Shown piece after piece: positions 33,258-42,906 of a stretch of DNA of 53,088 bases (positions within the stretch are counted from its first letter, which is position 1; each line of letters starts with the position of its first letter). The DNA is from a virus. The position numbers and the translations under genes are program-made. The stretch covers positions 1 through 53,088 of IMG/VR virus record IMGVR_UViG_3300031857_000262. The stretch is one strand, 5' to 3'. The notes under the pieces are model-generated. The model saw only the letters and a list, made by a program, of their open reading frames with translations, had not been told where the DNA came from and searched no databases.

Positions 33258-35388
33258 AAGACTCAACACAATCAAAAAAGCTAGGGACGTGTTTAACAAC
33301 AGTCCTCCAGCACCCAACTACCGGCCAGCAGAAGGTGAAGCTATCTTCAACCTAGCTACCGAAGCGACTTCAACACAAGCCGAAAATGGTTTGCATGAAT
33401 TGTCTTTTACCGGATACTCTGGTGGTCCCGTCAGTCTACGAGACTACGGTTACGAATACCCGATGATCTACAACATTGCGGGAATTGAGCATAAAAACTC
33501 CATCCCAATGTTGTTTGAACACTGGGAACCAATCGGTCACTCAACGTCTTTAGTCAAGACCAACAGTAACCTAAGTGGAAAAGGAGTTACGTCCTACCCT
33601 TCCCCCGCCAGAGAAACGGTGGCAGAAGCCCTTAAAAATGGTTTCCCTTTTGAAGCCAGCATGGGGCTTCGAATTACCAATAAAGAAGATATTACGTTCC
33701 TTAAACACGGAATCAAACGTAGTATCAACAATCGTGAAGTGACGGGACCGATGTACGTTGCTGAACGCTCCATCTTGAAAGAAATGACAGTCACGATGTC
33801 TGGTCGTGACTCCGATACAAACTTTGGTCTCTTAAACAAGGAAGCACAAATGCTTTTGAACAGCTCCACTCCACCAGCACCACCCGTTCCACCAGCAGAA
33901 CCACCTGTTGTTCCTGCCGCTCCCCCTGTAGCTCCCCCTGTAGCTCCAGTACAAAATGCTGCACCCCCAGTCCTGCCTGTGGCTCCAGCTCCGGTTGTGC
34001 CTGTTGCTCCAGTACAGAATTCGGGAGTTACTCGAACAGAACTTGTTCGGCTCTCTCGATTGTTGAACTCGTATCCTGACCATGCTGACAGTATTGAATC
34101 TCAATACTCGGCTGGAACGGACCTCACTACCATCGAAAACAGCATCAAGCTGAAACTCTTTGAGAACAGCTTGCCAGGAGTACCAAACTTGACTCCACAA
34201 CAACGAGCATCCGCAGGAGACGAAATTGTAGCACAGTTTGCTCTGTCCTGCAATATCTCTCCAGAAACAATCGCCAAGCACGTTGACAAGAAAGTTCTTG
34301 ACAACTGCCTCGGTACTTCCCGTTGGAGTTTTGTTGAAACCTTGGTCAACTTGGCCAACAGCACCGAACGTCAACGACGATTCGGCGGATTCAGCGACAT
34401 CGACATCTTGTGCAGCAGCATCAAGACCACCGCTCAGCATTCGTTCCTCGGAATCAACAACAGTGGATTTTCGATGATCGACATGCCTAACCTTCTCAAG
34501 AAGGTTACAAGCATGATGTTGGAAGAACGATGGGCAATCAACACTCCGTTTGCAGTTCAGTACCTCAAGGAAGAATCCAACAAGGACTTCCGAGTCACCC
34601 AGAGAATCCGTCCAGGTGGCGGTAAGATTTGGGACGAAATGAAGAACGACGGGAAGATCGAAGAAACCGAATTCGGAGAAGAAACCGAATACCGATCCAA
34701 GCTCTCAACTTCGGCTCAGTTGGTTGTGTTCAATCGTGAGGACATCATCAACGACGACATGGGTGTTATCGCTGACATGCTTGATGCGATGGTTGAAGGT
34801 GCGTTGATTGTTCCAGACATGAAGCTGGGCAAACTGATGCTCGTCAAAGCAGCAGCAGCTAAGTCCTTCTGGGTTGATGCGGACAATAGCCGAACCGGTT
34901 TTGCACTTAACCGAGCAAACCTTTCCACAGCATACAACGCTGTACGGCAGTACAACGAAAAGCGAGGCAAGAACTTTGTGAACCTCATCAACGATCGTTG
35001 GATACTCATTACCTCGATCACCGGTGAAGAAGCTGCATTCGACTTGCTCAAGCAATCTCGAATCGTCCAGGAAACTGGAGCACCAAGCCCTTCCAAGACT
35101 GGTGAAGCAAATTACTGGTTTGGCAAACTCGATACTGTCCCTTTCCCACAAATGAGCAACAGCAACTTGCTCGGAAGTAGTACGTTCGTCAGTGAAAACA
35201 CTTGGTTGCTGTGGCCGAAGTCGCAACGATTCAGCCCATACAGCATCACTTACTTGCGAGGTCAACGACGACCAACCATCGAAGCTGTCGATCTTCCAGC
35301 AAACATGCTGGGAACCGGTACTCGGGGTTACTGGGACATCGAAATCAACGAACGAGAACGGGAAGCTGTTCTTCGAGCAAACGGCTAA
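33244..35388 (+). CDS. Prohead protease fused to major capsid protein
   Basis: This 714-residue polyprotein has an N-terminal prohead-protease-like domain (about 35-200) with FEHWEPIGHS (His near 92), FEASMGLRI (Ser near 139) and ERSILKEMTVTMSG. A long Pro/Ala/Val linker (about 210-262) separates it from an HK97-fold capsid domain (about 330-714). NDDMGVIADMLDAM, YLRGQRRPTIEAVDL and a C-terminal GYWDIEINERE strand mark that domain. Self-cleavage would release scaffold/protease from capsid. Related fusions are known in other phages. Confidence 0.8.
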   Translation: MKLSERLNTIKKARDVFNNSPPAPNYRPAEGEAIFNLATEATSTQAENGLHELSFTGYSGGPVSLRDYGYEYPMIYNIAGIEHKNSIPMLFEHWEPIGHSTSLVKTNSNLSGKGVTSYPSPARETVAEALKNGFPFEASMGLRITNKEDITFLKHGIKRSINNREVTGPMYVAERSILKEMTVTMSGRDSDTNFGLLNKEAQMLLNSSTPPAPPVPPAEPPVVPAAPPVAPPVAPVQNAAPPVLPVAPAPVVPVAPVQNSGVTRTELVRLSRLLNSYPDHADSIESQYSAGTDLTTIENSIKLKLFENSLPGVPNLTPQQRASAGDEIVAQFALSCNISPETIAKHVDKKVLDNCLGTSRWSFVETLVNLANSTERQRRFGGFSDIDILCSSIKTTAQHSFLGINNSGFSMIDMPNLLKKVTSMMLEERWAINTPFAVQYLKEESNKDFRVTQRIRPGGGKIWDEMKNDGKIEETEFGEETEYRSKLSTSAQLVVFNREDIINDDMGVIADMLDAMVEGALIVPDMKLGKLMLVKAAAAKSFWVDADNSRTGFALNRANLSTAYNAVRQYNEKRGKNFVNLINDRWILITSITGEEAAFDLLKQSRIVQETGAPSPSKTGEANYWFGKLDTVPFPQMSNSNLLGSSTFVSENTWLLWPKSQRFSPYSITYLRGQRRPTIEAVDLPANMLGTGTRGYWDIEINEREREAVLRANG

Positions 35389-35435
35389 ACCTTCAACCAT
35401 CCAAGCTAGTCTCTGTTAGCTAACAACATTCAGCT

Positions 35436-35538
35436 CACAGACGAATCATTCTAGGAGAGTTTAACAGAGTACCGCAACTCACCACTGCTGTGTGGGTTGA
35501 ATAATAACAAACTCTCCACCCTAGAATCTTTGTCTGTG
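35436..35538 (+). promoter_or_regulatory. Large multi-stem hairpin after the capsid gene
   Basis: Three nested perfect stems, CACAGAC/GTCTGTG, ATTCTAGG/CCTAGAAT and GAGAGTTT/AAACTCTC, enclose an inner CAACTCACCAC/GTGTGGGTTG stem. The total is about 103 bases between capsid and decoration genes. No U-tract follows directly, so a role in mRNA stability or partial termination is likely; the next gene starts at 35576. Confidence 0.65.
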
Positions 35539-35575
35539 GGCTTTTCTTGAACAACTTCCACAAGGAAACGACCTT

Positions 35576-36082
35576 ATGCCTATTTCGACTCCAAACCGAG
35601 TTGCCGACCCAGTGATGCTGGAACGGTACGATGCACCCTGCGTAAAGAAACAGGGTGGAGCAATTTCTGTCAACTACTACAACACGACTGGCAGCACCAT
35701 TCTACAAGGTGAACCAGTTCTGTTCGGTGGTCGAGTCGGGATTGCCCAATCCGTCATCCTCCCAGGAACTCAAGGGACACTGATTATGGACTGGCTTGTT
35801 GAAGCCAGAATTGGTGGTACTCTTGCTGCTGACATCTTGCAAAACGACACCGTTTGGTGGAGTTACGATGTTGCCAGTGTTGCTACGAGTGCTGTGGGTG
35901 GTGCAGTTCGAGCTGCTCCAACCAACGGTTTCATTCTTGGTACAGCAGTCATCCCTGGAGGTGCTGTTATGCTCAACGGTTCCAACAAAGCAATCGCTGC
36001 ACCATCCGGATCGACTTCGGTTCGAGTGCTGCATAGTGCTGAACCTTCCCCAGCAATCGGAACGGTTCCGACATTCAACTAG
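35576..36082 (+). CDS. Capsid decoration/stabilisation protein, DUF2190-like
   Basis: This encodes 168 residues. The sequence NYYNTTGSTILQGEPVLFGGRVGIA, quoted here as NTTGSTILQGEPV and GGRVGIA, followed by a G-T-x-GTL strand and the AAILQNDTVWW turn, fits the DUF2190 beta-rich fold found beside phage capsid genes. CAAGGAAACGACCTT precedes the ATG. Confidence 0.65.
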   Translation: MPISTPNRVADPVMLERYDAPCVKKQGGAISVNYYNTTGSTILQGEPVLFGGRVGIAQSVILPGTQGTLIMDWLVEARIGGTLAADILQNDTVWWSYDVASVATSAVGGAVRAAPTNGFILGTAVIPGGAVMLNGSNKAIAAPSGSTSVRVLHSAEPSPAIGTVPTFN

Positions 36083-36130
36083 GTCTAGCAACTCCTAGAC
36101 AGAATCACTACTCTTTCTAGGGAGACAAAG

Positions 36131-36493
36131 ATGAATTTTCTTTCCTGGGGGCTGGATTTCTTGTATAAACAAGCAGAACAATTTACTGATGTTGATTTGC
36201 TAATTGGTTATCCAGGCCAGCCCCAGTTTGAGATAAAAGGTACTATCTCTGAGTGCAAACACTTGTTGGACTCGAACTCAGTCAAGACTCAAGCTCCTCG
36301 GTTCCATATTCTGGTTCCCACACAAGACCTGGCTAAGTACGAAATCTCTTTGGTTCGAGGACTACAAATCCTCAATCCAGCCACCAACGTGGCTTACGAA
36401 CTTGTCATTGATGCAAAAGGCTCTTACTTCTACAACGACGGTGAACATCGCCGCACAGTATTAGTAATGAACGAGAAAGGTTCTCCATGCTAG
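36131..36493 (+). CDS. Head-completion protein candidate
   Basis: This encodes 120 residues and follows the decoration gene with a GGGAGACAAAG ribosome site. Its C-terminal part (YELVIDAKGSYFYNDGEHRRTVLVM) is beta-rich. Position suggests a head-tail connector such as gpFII-like; no motif proves it. Confidence 0.5.
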   Translation: MNFLSWGLDFLYKQAEQFTDVDLLIGYPGQPQFEIKGTISECKHLLDSNSVKTQAPRFHILVPTQDLAKYEISLVRGLQILNPATNVAYELVIDAKGSYFYNDGEHRRTVLVMNEKGSPC

Positions 36494-36954
36494 CCGAACT
36501 AGCCGAATTAGTAACCAACTACCTCAACACCCTCCCAGGAACAACATGGGGTGACTATAAGGTAGGTACTTACGTTACAGCCGAGACTGCACTCGATCCT
36601 GAAAAGGTTCGACAAACGTCCACCAAAAAGCTGTACGTGATGCCGTTGTTTACTGGGTTGTCTATGGACAACTCAACTGGTCGACAACGAAAGACTTCGA
36701 TCCAAAGTCTACCACTACTCTCAGTTTCACTGTTACTTCCTTTTGACTCTTTTAGCAAAAACGATGTAACAGACTGGGTAGAAGTAAGACGCATATTGGA
36801 CCTTCGGGAACGAATTGATTTGGCTATATGCCGAGGACTGTGGGAACCATTCGTTATCAGTAACGTAGACTCACAACCCCCAGTAGAAATCGAGCTAAAC
36901 CAAAGAACCTTTCTGTCATCAACTGAGTTCACTTTTGCCACACAAGTTTGCTAG
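36487..36954 (+). CDS. Head-tail joining protein candidate
   Basis: This encodes 155 residues and overlaps the previous gene by seven bases. Helical N-terminus (LAELVTNYLNTL), then beta strands including KLYVMPLF and SVSLLLPFDSF. The position is that of a tail-terminator or connector protein. Confidence 0.5.
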   Translation: MLAELAELVTNYLNTLPGTTWGDYKVGTYVTAETALDPEKVRQTSTKKLYVMPLFTGLSMDNSTGRQRKTSIQSLPLLSVSLLLPFDSFSKNDVTDWVEVRRILDLRERIDLAICRGLWEPFVISNVDSQPPVEIELNQRTFLSSTEFTFATQVC

Positions 36955-36956
36955 TC

Positions 36957-37391
36957 ATGTTCAAGTATGTTGCTCGATCACTATTCTATCTACAAAAGTT
37001 CAACACTCGTGTTGATCGTGGTAAAAAGAATGGCCTAACAAGAACAGCTGCACTCATTCGTGGTGCAGCTATTCGATCACTTAAGATTAGCAAACAAACA
37101 TCCTCCCCAGGAAACCCGCCGTTTGCTAAGACTAGGGGTGGTTTGAGAATCATCGAGTTTGTTACCTACTCAAACGGAGCTATCATCGGCCCTGTTAAGT
37201 TTCCAGGTAGCGACTTTTTTAATCAACCTGTTCCACACATTCACGAGTTTGGTGGAACATTTTTCAGTCAGTTTAGTTACTATTCCTACCCTGAACGATC
37301 TTACATGGGTCACACACTAAAGCAGTTAACTGCCCGTGGTGCGATTGCCAAAGAGTTCAAGGTGGGACTAGCTCGCCAGTTCAACTTCTAA
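36957..37391 (+). CDS. Tail-completion protein, HK97 gp10-like
   Basis: This encodes 144 residues from ATG 36957. The pattern ALIRGAAIRSLK, then SSPGNPPFAKTRGGLR, IIGPVKF, IHEFGGTFF and YPERSYM is the classic 'R-S-I ... PG-PP ... G-L ... VGP ... HEFGG ... YP-RP-M' arrangement of gp10-like tail proteins. The CCCCAGGA copy lies in the PG-PP motif. Confidence 0.75.
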   Translation: MFKYVARSLFYLQKFNTRVDRGKKNGLTRTAALIRGAAIRSLKISKQTSSPGNPPFAKTRGGLRIIEFVTYSNGAIIGPVKFPGSDFFNQPVPHIHEFGGTFFSQFSYYSYPERSYMGHTLKQLTARGAIAKEFKVGLARQFNF

Positions 37392-37406
37392 TACAAGGGC
37401 TTACTT

Positions 37407-38240
37407 ATGCCAGGGCTTACCGATCTTACCAATTGCGACAAGAAAGGTTCTGAGGTATCGTTGTATTACGATACTGCGGACGATCCTTCGACCGCAGGTG
37501 GTTCATCCTGCACCACTCCAGTGTGGGTGTACCACAAGGGAGTCACAGGAGATTTGTCCATCAACGACACCGACGACGAAGAAGAATTGTCGGTTCGTGA
37601 CCCAGACCAGTTGTACAAACAGTACAGCGAGTCCAAAAGTGATTTGGAGATTTCTGGAGAACAAGTTGTCGATCCAGCCTATGAAGGTTGTATCTACATG
37701 GTTTCAGCTCGCCCAGGAAGTTACGCAAGAAACTTCTTGGCTCTGACCGGATACTTGACCGAAGTCGGCAACGTCGGTTTCAAAGGCAAGTTCCGCAACT
37801 TCGACCGATCAATCACCGGACCTGAAACCGGAGCACCCAAGCAAAACTTCAAGCTGAAACCAGCAGCTTGTGTTAAGTCTGGTTGTAAGATCACTCCAGT
37901 CAAAGTTGCTACAGCAGGAACACTCGCCACCTACGACCCAGGAGCATTTGCTGCTTTGGACATGAAATCCATGGCAGCAGAGATCGCAGCTCACCCAGTC
38001 TACCAAGCCCTCAACCGCACAACAGCAGAAGAAGTTTTCACTTCTGTTGGTCCACTGTTGAAGTTCTTGGGTGAATCTACTGTCGATGACCTGCTATCCA
38101 GCTTCGTCGATGCCAGCCCAATCCCCCCAGAAAACAACCCACGATCAACCAGACGATTCAAGGCTAACCCAGTGGGTATGGGTGGATTCAATCGAGTAGC
38201 TTTGCTTGAAGCTCTTGACAACATTGTCAAGAACGTATAA
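37407..38240 (+). CDS. Tail tube protein
   Basis: This encodes 277 residues. The gene lies in the major-tail-protein position, before the frameshifted chaperones. The N-terminal two thirds have the GDLSINDTDDEEELSVRD and YARNFLALTG type strands of tube proteins. The C-terminal helical extension (about 195-277) is unusual and Pro/Asn-containing. A strong hairpin follows, which would help high expression. Confidence 0.65.
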   Translation: MPGLTDLTNCDKKGSEVSLYYDTADDPSTAGGSSCTTPVWVYHKGVTGDLSINDTDDEEELSVRDPDQLYKQYSESKSDLEISGEQVVDPAYEGCIYMVSARPGSYARNFLALTGYLTEVGNVGFKGKFRNFDRSITGPETGAPKQNFKLKPAACVKSGCKITPVKVATAGTLATYDPGAFAALDMKSMAAEIAAHPVYQALNRTTAEEVFTSVGPLLKFLGESTVDDLLSSFVDASPIPPENNPRSTRRFKANPVGMGGFNRVALLEALDNIVKNV

Positions 38241-38257
38241 GCCACAACCTGACACAC

Positions 38258-38295
38258 ACTATCCTATGGTTCTACTTTTAGGACCATAGGATAGT
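38258..38295 (+). terminator. Strong hairpin after the tail tube gene
   Basis: ACTATCCTATGGT pairs perfectly with ACCATAGGATAGT (38283-38295); the stem extends to about 16 bp including one G-U, with an ACTTTT loop. No U-tract directly follows. The likely effect is partial termination or mRNA-end protection for the highly expressed tube gene. Confidence 0.6.
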
Positions 38296-38351
38296 CGTCT
38301 GAATACCCATATTTTTACCCTCAATAAACCCTCTTTGTACTCGGAGTTCTC

Positions 38352-38789
38352 ATGTCTAAGGTTATCTGTAAATTCTCCTTCAACGGTAAGCAATACCCGA
38401 TCGTCATCAAGTGGACGACAGCCTTCTCAGTTCTTCCTGAAAAGTTTGACATCGAAATCCTCAAGCTGTTTGTCGACGACCAACTCACCCAGCAAACCGC
38501 CAGTCGACTTTTAGTTGACGACGAACTTGCTCTTCGACTATTCTGGTATTACCTCGAACCACAAGTCGAATTCAACTGGGACAAGTTCCTCGAACTGCTC
38601 GATGAAGAACCAGAAGCAGTCGAAAACTTTCGAGAAGCATTCTGGAGTGCCGTTGTAAATTTTTCCAGCCCCCAGAAAAAGGGAATTTTGGGGGACATGT
38701 GGAAAATGCTCAAGAAAGAGATGAAACAGTTGAGTCTCGATACGGACAAATCATCGAAGTCGCCTTCCGAGTCGAGTCCCGAGGAATAG
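38352..38789 (+). CDS. Tail assembly chaperone, upstream part (gpG-like)
   Basis: This 145-residue protein precedes the tape measure gene. The fold is helical, with a conserved-looking PQVEFNWDKFLELLDEEPEAVENF segment (acidic). The zero-frame product ends in a Ser/Glu/Pro tail. It is the G component of a G/GT pair; see the frameshift product. Confidence 0.65.
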   Translation: MSKVICKFSFNGKQYPIVIKWTTAFSVLPEKFDIEILKLFVDDQLTQQTASRLLVDDELALRLFWYYLEPQVEFNWDKFLELLDEEPEAVENFREAFWSAVVNFSSPQKKGILGDMWKMLKKEMKQLSLDTDKSSKSPSESSPEE

Positions 38790-38989
38790 ACATAAGTTCC
38801 AAAACTCTTGGGGAAATTATGTACATTGAATGGCTTGCCCATGAACGAGACCAAATCAATTGGGCTTGTTCAGCACAAAGCAATGAACTTCTCCCACAAA
38901 GCATAAAGAACCGCAGCAAGCCTAAAGGTTCTGGTGCAGCACAGTTAAGAGCAGCAGTAGACGGAATGGTTGCAAAAGGAAATTACTAA
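38352..38989 (+). CDS. Tail assembly chaperone fusion by -1 frameshift (gpGT-like)
   Basis: The downstream frame (38699-38989, GTG start in isolation) lies exactly -1 to the upstream gene. The slippery heptamer TTTGGGG at 38687-38693 fits X-XXY-YYZ in the zero frame (T-TTG-GGG). The shifted product would join 114 residues of the first protein to the GHVENAQERDETVESRYGQ region and continue to 38989. The T-like part has a helical body and ends just before the tape measure ATG. Confidence 0.6.
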
Positions 38990-41900
38990 TGAGTCGCCAA
39001 AGTATCCAGGCAGGTAAAGCAGTTATCGTTGTTGAACTTACTGATCGTGCAACTATGCAGTTCAGCAAGCTAACCAGCGGCTTATCTGCTCAGATGATGC
39101 GAGCCTCTCGATCTTTGCGTAACCTTTCCACTGGTGCTGCTGGTGGCTTGTTTGCTACAGGTGTTGCAGTTCGTAGCACCATCAAAGACTTCACAAACTT
39201 CGAAGATCAAATGCTTAACCTTACCGTTAAGCTAGGCTATTTCGGCAACCTCACCCAGGAACAAACGAGCAACATTGCTGGACTCCGTAAAGTTATCATG
39301 GACTTGGGTCGTACTACAGCCTTTACTTCAAAAGAAGTAGCCGATGCTGCGGTTAGTCTTGCCCAAGCTGGTTTCTCGGTAGACGAGATTAAAAGCAGCC
39401 TTCAAGGTACTCTTGACTTTGCCCGAGGTACGGGATATGCTCTGGGTGAATCAGCAGACATGTTGGCTAACGTAATCCGTACGTTCAATATGTTTGGTGA
39501 AAACGATACTCTCGAAACTCGGATGAACACCATCACCAACGTAACTTCCCAGATGGTGAAGGCTACTCGTCTTGGTACGATTGAAATCGTAGACCTTCGA
39601 GAAGCTCTTAAGTATGCTGCTGGTACTGCCGGCAACTTGGGAATCAAACTCCCCGTCTTATTGGGCTTTCTTGTTCAAATGTCTGAGTCTGGACTCAAAG
39701 CTAGCTTAGCTGGTACGAGTTTGAACACAGCATTGCTAAACATGATTAAGAGTTCTGACAAACTTCGACAAACCTTCCCTTCGTTTCAAATTGTCACCGA
39801 TGCTGCTGGCAACGAAGATTTATTATCAACTATGTATAATTTATACGAGTTGACAAATAAAATGACGAAAGTCCAAAAAACTGATTTCTTTGGAGACATC
39901 TTCAACATTCGTGGAGCACGAATGGTTTCGTCTACAGAAGAAATTGAGCGAGTGGAAATGTTCATTGAGTCCATCCGCAAAGCTGGAGCTGAGTCTCGAC
40001 TAGCCGCTGCTAAGATGGAAGAAGGTCCAGGTGGTGCTGTTCGTCGATTGACGAGTGCTTTCGAGACTCTCAAGATCACAATCGGAAAACTGGTCGAAGG
40101 AGAGTTTCTTGCACTCTTTAACATGGGTGCTTACATCGTCACTCTGTTCGAAGAATGGTTGAAGAAGAACAAACTACTGGCAGCTACATTCTTGCTGCTT
40201 CCAGTAATCTTTGCTACAACAATGGTCGGAGCATACACCCTATCCTTTGCTCTGTCCAGACTAGCCAAGGCTATGAGTCTCGTTACCCTAGCAGGTAGAG
40301 GCTTACGTTTTCTGGGTGGGTCGTTAAAGAATACTGCTGCTATGTTACCTGCTGGTGGTCAATCCGCCAGAGCAATGCAAGCAGCTAAAGTAGCTAGACT
40401 ACAACGATCCATTGATGCAGCCATGTCTGGTGGTAATGCAGCCAAAGTTGCTGGTTCCAAGACAATGGCTAAGTTAATCAAAGAAGCCATGAAACTCCAG
40501 AAGATGGGTCGTGGTGGTTTGTTTGGAGCAATCGGTCGAGGAATCATGGGTGCTGGTCGTGGAGCAGGACAAGCTGCCATGTCAAGTGTCCGTGGTATCC
40601 GTAGTGGTGCTGCTGCAATAGCCCAACGCAAGGAAGCTATTCGTAACAACAAGCTGATGAACTCAGCCATTCGTGGGGAGCAAATGATTGCCCTCAAAAA
40701 CGAACGAGCATTCCAAGCACAAATGGCTAAAGTATCTGCCCCAATCAAGTCCCTCCCCAGGAAAGCAGCAGCCCTGCCAGACTTGGTTAAAGAACGTCAG
40801 AAGTACGTTCAGCTATTGCAACGATCAAAAGCAGTAGACATGGGGGCGATTGTAAGACCTATAGCTCAGGCACTAAAAACTCTACAGTCACCTGACAACC
40901 TAAAAATAGTCGATCAAATGTATGATCGGTTATTTAAGGTTCGTCAAATCTTGTCTGAGTTGCCAAAAGCAATGATTACAAAAGATGGTCCTAAGACGTC
41001 TGCTACTTGGCTAAAGTATCGTCAAGAAGAACTACTGATTGCTCAAAGAATCAACTTGTTTGAAGCACAACGAGTTAGACTTCAAAAAGAAATGATTAGT
41101 ACAGTTTCTCAGGTACGAAACTATGAGAATGCTCCCGTAGCAAGACAAGCTGCTAGAGTAAAAGAAGTTGCTGCTTTGCATAAAACACAAAGACAACTAG
41201 ATGCTGCTAACATAGCCAAGTCTACAGCCGCCAGAGCAAAACAAGCAAAGACTGTTCAAGCCCTAGACCGTACCATTGCTGGTAAACGAATTGCAAGTGA
41301 AATGAAACTTGCTACTTTACGTTCCAGACTTACCAGTGTTCGTGGTGTCAGTTCTATGGCTGGTGGACTTGCCCGTGGTGCAATGAGTGGTATTGCTGGT
41401 GGATTCAAGTCCCTCAAAGGAATGATGACTGGAGCTAACTTGCTTAGAGCTGGTCAAGGAATCATGACTCTTGCAGGTGGCTTCCTCAGACTAGCTGGAT
41501 CGGTTGGTCGGTTTGTGTTTTCTTGGAACTTTGTCGGCATGATCTTCAACGTACTGTTGATGTTCGGTGACAAGATTCCAGCAGTAGTCAATGCTTTCAA
41601 AGCACTTGGTGCTGGTATTTCTGGAGCTTTCGGTGAGCTTGGTAAAGTAGCTAGCTACGCAGGTCCAGCAATGAACCTGTTCAAGCTAGCATTCTCTGCC
41701 TTCCGCCAGGGAGAAACGGGAGTGGGAGTTCAAGCTCTACAAACTGGTTTCATGGGTCTAGTAGACATCATCAAGAACCAACTTGTTGCTGCTTGGAACA
41801 CCTTCCTAGTCCATGTCGAATACATGTGGATTGTCCTCAGGAAAATATTCGAAGGACTCAAGGTAATCTTCATGAGTATCTTCGAGGGAATTTCCAAGAC

Positions 41901-42906
41901 GTTTAGCTTCATGGCTTCACCAATCATGGCTTCACTTGGAGACGTGTTTGGTAGTGGCGGTGGAGGTAACATGGCTCAAACAGCCACCATGATTGTGAAA
42001 GGCATCGACATGTTTGTCACAGGTTTCTTCAAGGGACTAATTTCTTTGAGTGAAACACTACAAACATTCCTTGCAGACTTTCAGACTATACTTGGCCGTT
42101 CAATTTACACTCTAACCGGCATGAATGCTGGTAAGGAAATTGAACGTGAAGGTATGGGTAGAAGGACCACAACGGAAATGCAAGCTAGCATCGCAAGAGG
42201 TATGCTTGAATTCGAACGTAAGCAACGAGCCAAACAACTCGAACAAATCATGGCTATCTCCCCCCAGGAAATAGCTCGACGTCGAGCTGGTGCAGCTGCT
42301 GGTGCTAACGAACGATCAGCACAAACTGGTTATGCCATGAAAGCTCAATTTGAAAATCTAAAGACTGCTCTGGAAACAAATCTGTTAAACAGACAGATTA
42401 CAATGTTTGGTCTACAACAAGACACTAAGGGTCCTTCTGATGCTCAACTTGCTGCACAAAAGCAGAAAGCCTACAACGAAGTTCAAACAGAACTTGCTTC
42501 TGTAAGAGCTAGGTTGGCAGAAGCAGACAAAGAGCAAGGAAGTACAGACATGCAAAAGCTGTACGACAGTCTACAGACTCCAGAAGATTTGGGTCAAGAC
42601 AATACCAGGCTTTCGGCACTAAGTGATTTAATGGCTAAACCTGCGATTGCCGATGCTAGAGAAAAAGCAGCATTGCTTCAAAGAGAACAATTTTTATTGC
42701 GATCTTTGTACTCTACACAAAACAATCCTCAACAACAACTGCAACAAGAACTTCCAAAGTTTTTGCAAGCATTAACTGGTGGAGCTATGTCTACCAGAGC
42801 AATCCTTCGAACCGACACCAAACGTCAAGAAGATTTGATGAAAGAACAGATTACTCAGCAACAAGAAACTAACCGTTTACTTTCAATTCAAGGTGGTATA
42901 GGATGA
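38989..42906 (+). CDS. Tape measure protein
   Basis: This 1305-residue, largely helical protein sets tail length. The N-terminus has a TMP-type region (SRTTAFTSKEVADAAVSLAQAGFS type near 110; 'GRTTAFTSKEVADAAV' is the TP901 tape-measure signature). A hydrophobic segment lies near 397-422 (LLLPVIFATTMVGAYTLSFAL) and another near 845. Gln-rich coils follow at the C-terminus. There is no obvious peptidase or transglycosylase insertion. Confidence 0.9.
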   Translation: MSRQSIQAGKAVIVVELTDRATMQFSKLTSGLSAQMMRASRSLRNLSTGAAGGLFATGVAVRSTIKDFTNFEDQMLNLTVKLGYFGNLTQEQTSNIAGLRKVIMDLGRTTAFTSKEVADAAVSLAQAGFSVDEIKSSLQGTLDFARGTGYALGESADMLANVIRTFNMFGENDTLETRMNTITNVTSQMVKATRLGTIEIVDLREALKYAAGTAGNLGIKLPVLLGFLVQMSESGLKASLAGTSLNTALLNMIKSSDKLRQTFPSFQIVTDAAGNEDLLSTMYNLYELTNKMTKVQKTDFFGDIFNIRGARMVSSTEEIERVEMFIESIRKAGAESRLAAAKMEEGPGGAVRRLTSAFETLKITIGKLVEGEFLALFNMGAYIVTLFEEWLKKNKLLAATFLLLPVIFATTMVGAYTLSFALSRLAKAMSLVTLAGRGLRFLGGSLKNTAAMLPAGGQSARAMQAAKVARLQRSIDAAMSGGNAAKVAGSKTMAKLIKEAMKLQKMGRGGLFGAIGRGIMGAGRGAGQAAMSSVRGIRSGAAAIAQRKEAIRNNKLMNSAIRGEQMIALKNERAFQAQMAKVSAPIKSLPRKAAALPDLVKERQKYVQLLQRSKAVDMGAIVRPIAQALKTLQSPDNLKIVDQMYDRLFKVRQILSELPKAMITKDGPKTSATWLKYRQEELLIAQRINLFEAQRVRLQKEMISTVSQVRNYENAPVARQAARVKEVAALHKTQRQLDAANIAKSTAARAKQAKTVQALDRTIAGKRIASEMKLATLRSRLTSVRGVSSMAGGLARGAMSGIAGGFKSLKGMMTGANLLRAGQGIMTLAGGFLRLAGSVGRFVFSWNFVGMIFNVLLMFGDKIPAVVNAFKALGAGISGAFGELGKVASYAGPAMNLFKLAFSAFRQGETGVGVQALQTGFMGLVDIIKNQLVAAWNTFLVHVEYMWIVLRKIFEGLKVIFMSIFEGISKTFSFMASPIMASLGDVFGSGGGGNMAQTATMIVKGIDMFVTGFFKGLISLSETLQTFLADFQTILGRSIYTLTGMNAGKEIEREGMGRRTTTEMQASIARGMLEFERKQRAKQLEQIMAISPQEIARRRAGAAAGANERSAQTGYAMKAQFENLKTALETNLLNRQITMFGLQQDTKGPSDAQLAAQKQKAYNEVQTELASVRARLAEADKEQGSTDMQKLYDSLQTPEDLGQDNTRLSALSDLMAKPAIADAREKAALLQREQFLLRSLYSTQNNPQQQLQQELPKFLQALTGGAMSTRAILRTDTKRQEDLMKEQITQQQETNRLLSIQGGIG

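Noticed and set aside
37498-37746. 82-codon open frame inside the tail tube gene
   Set aside because: Shadow frame; the tube protein frame is continuous and well placed.
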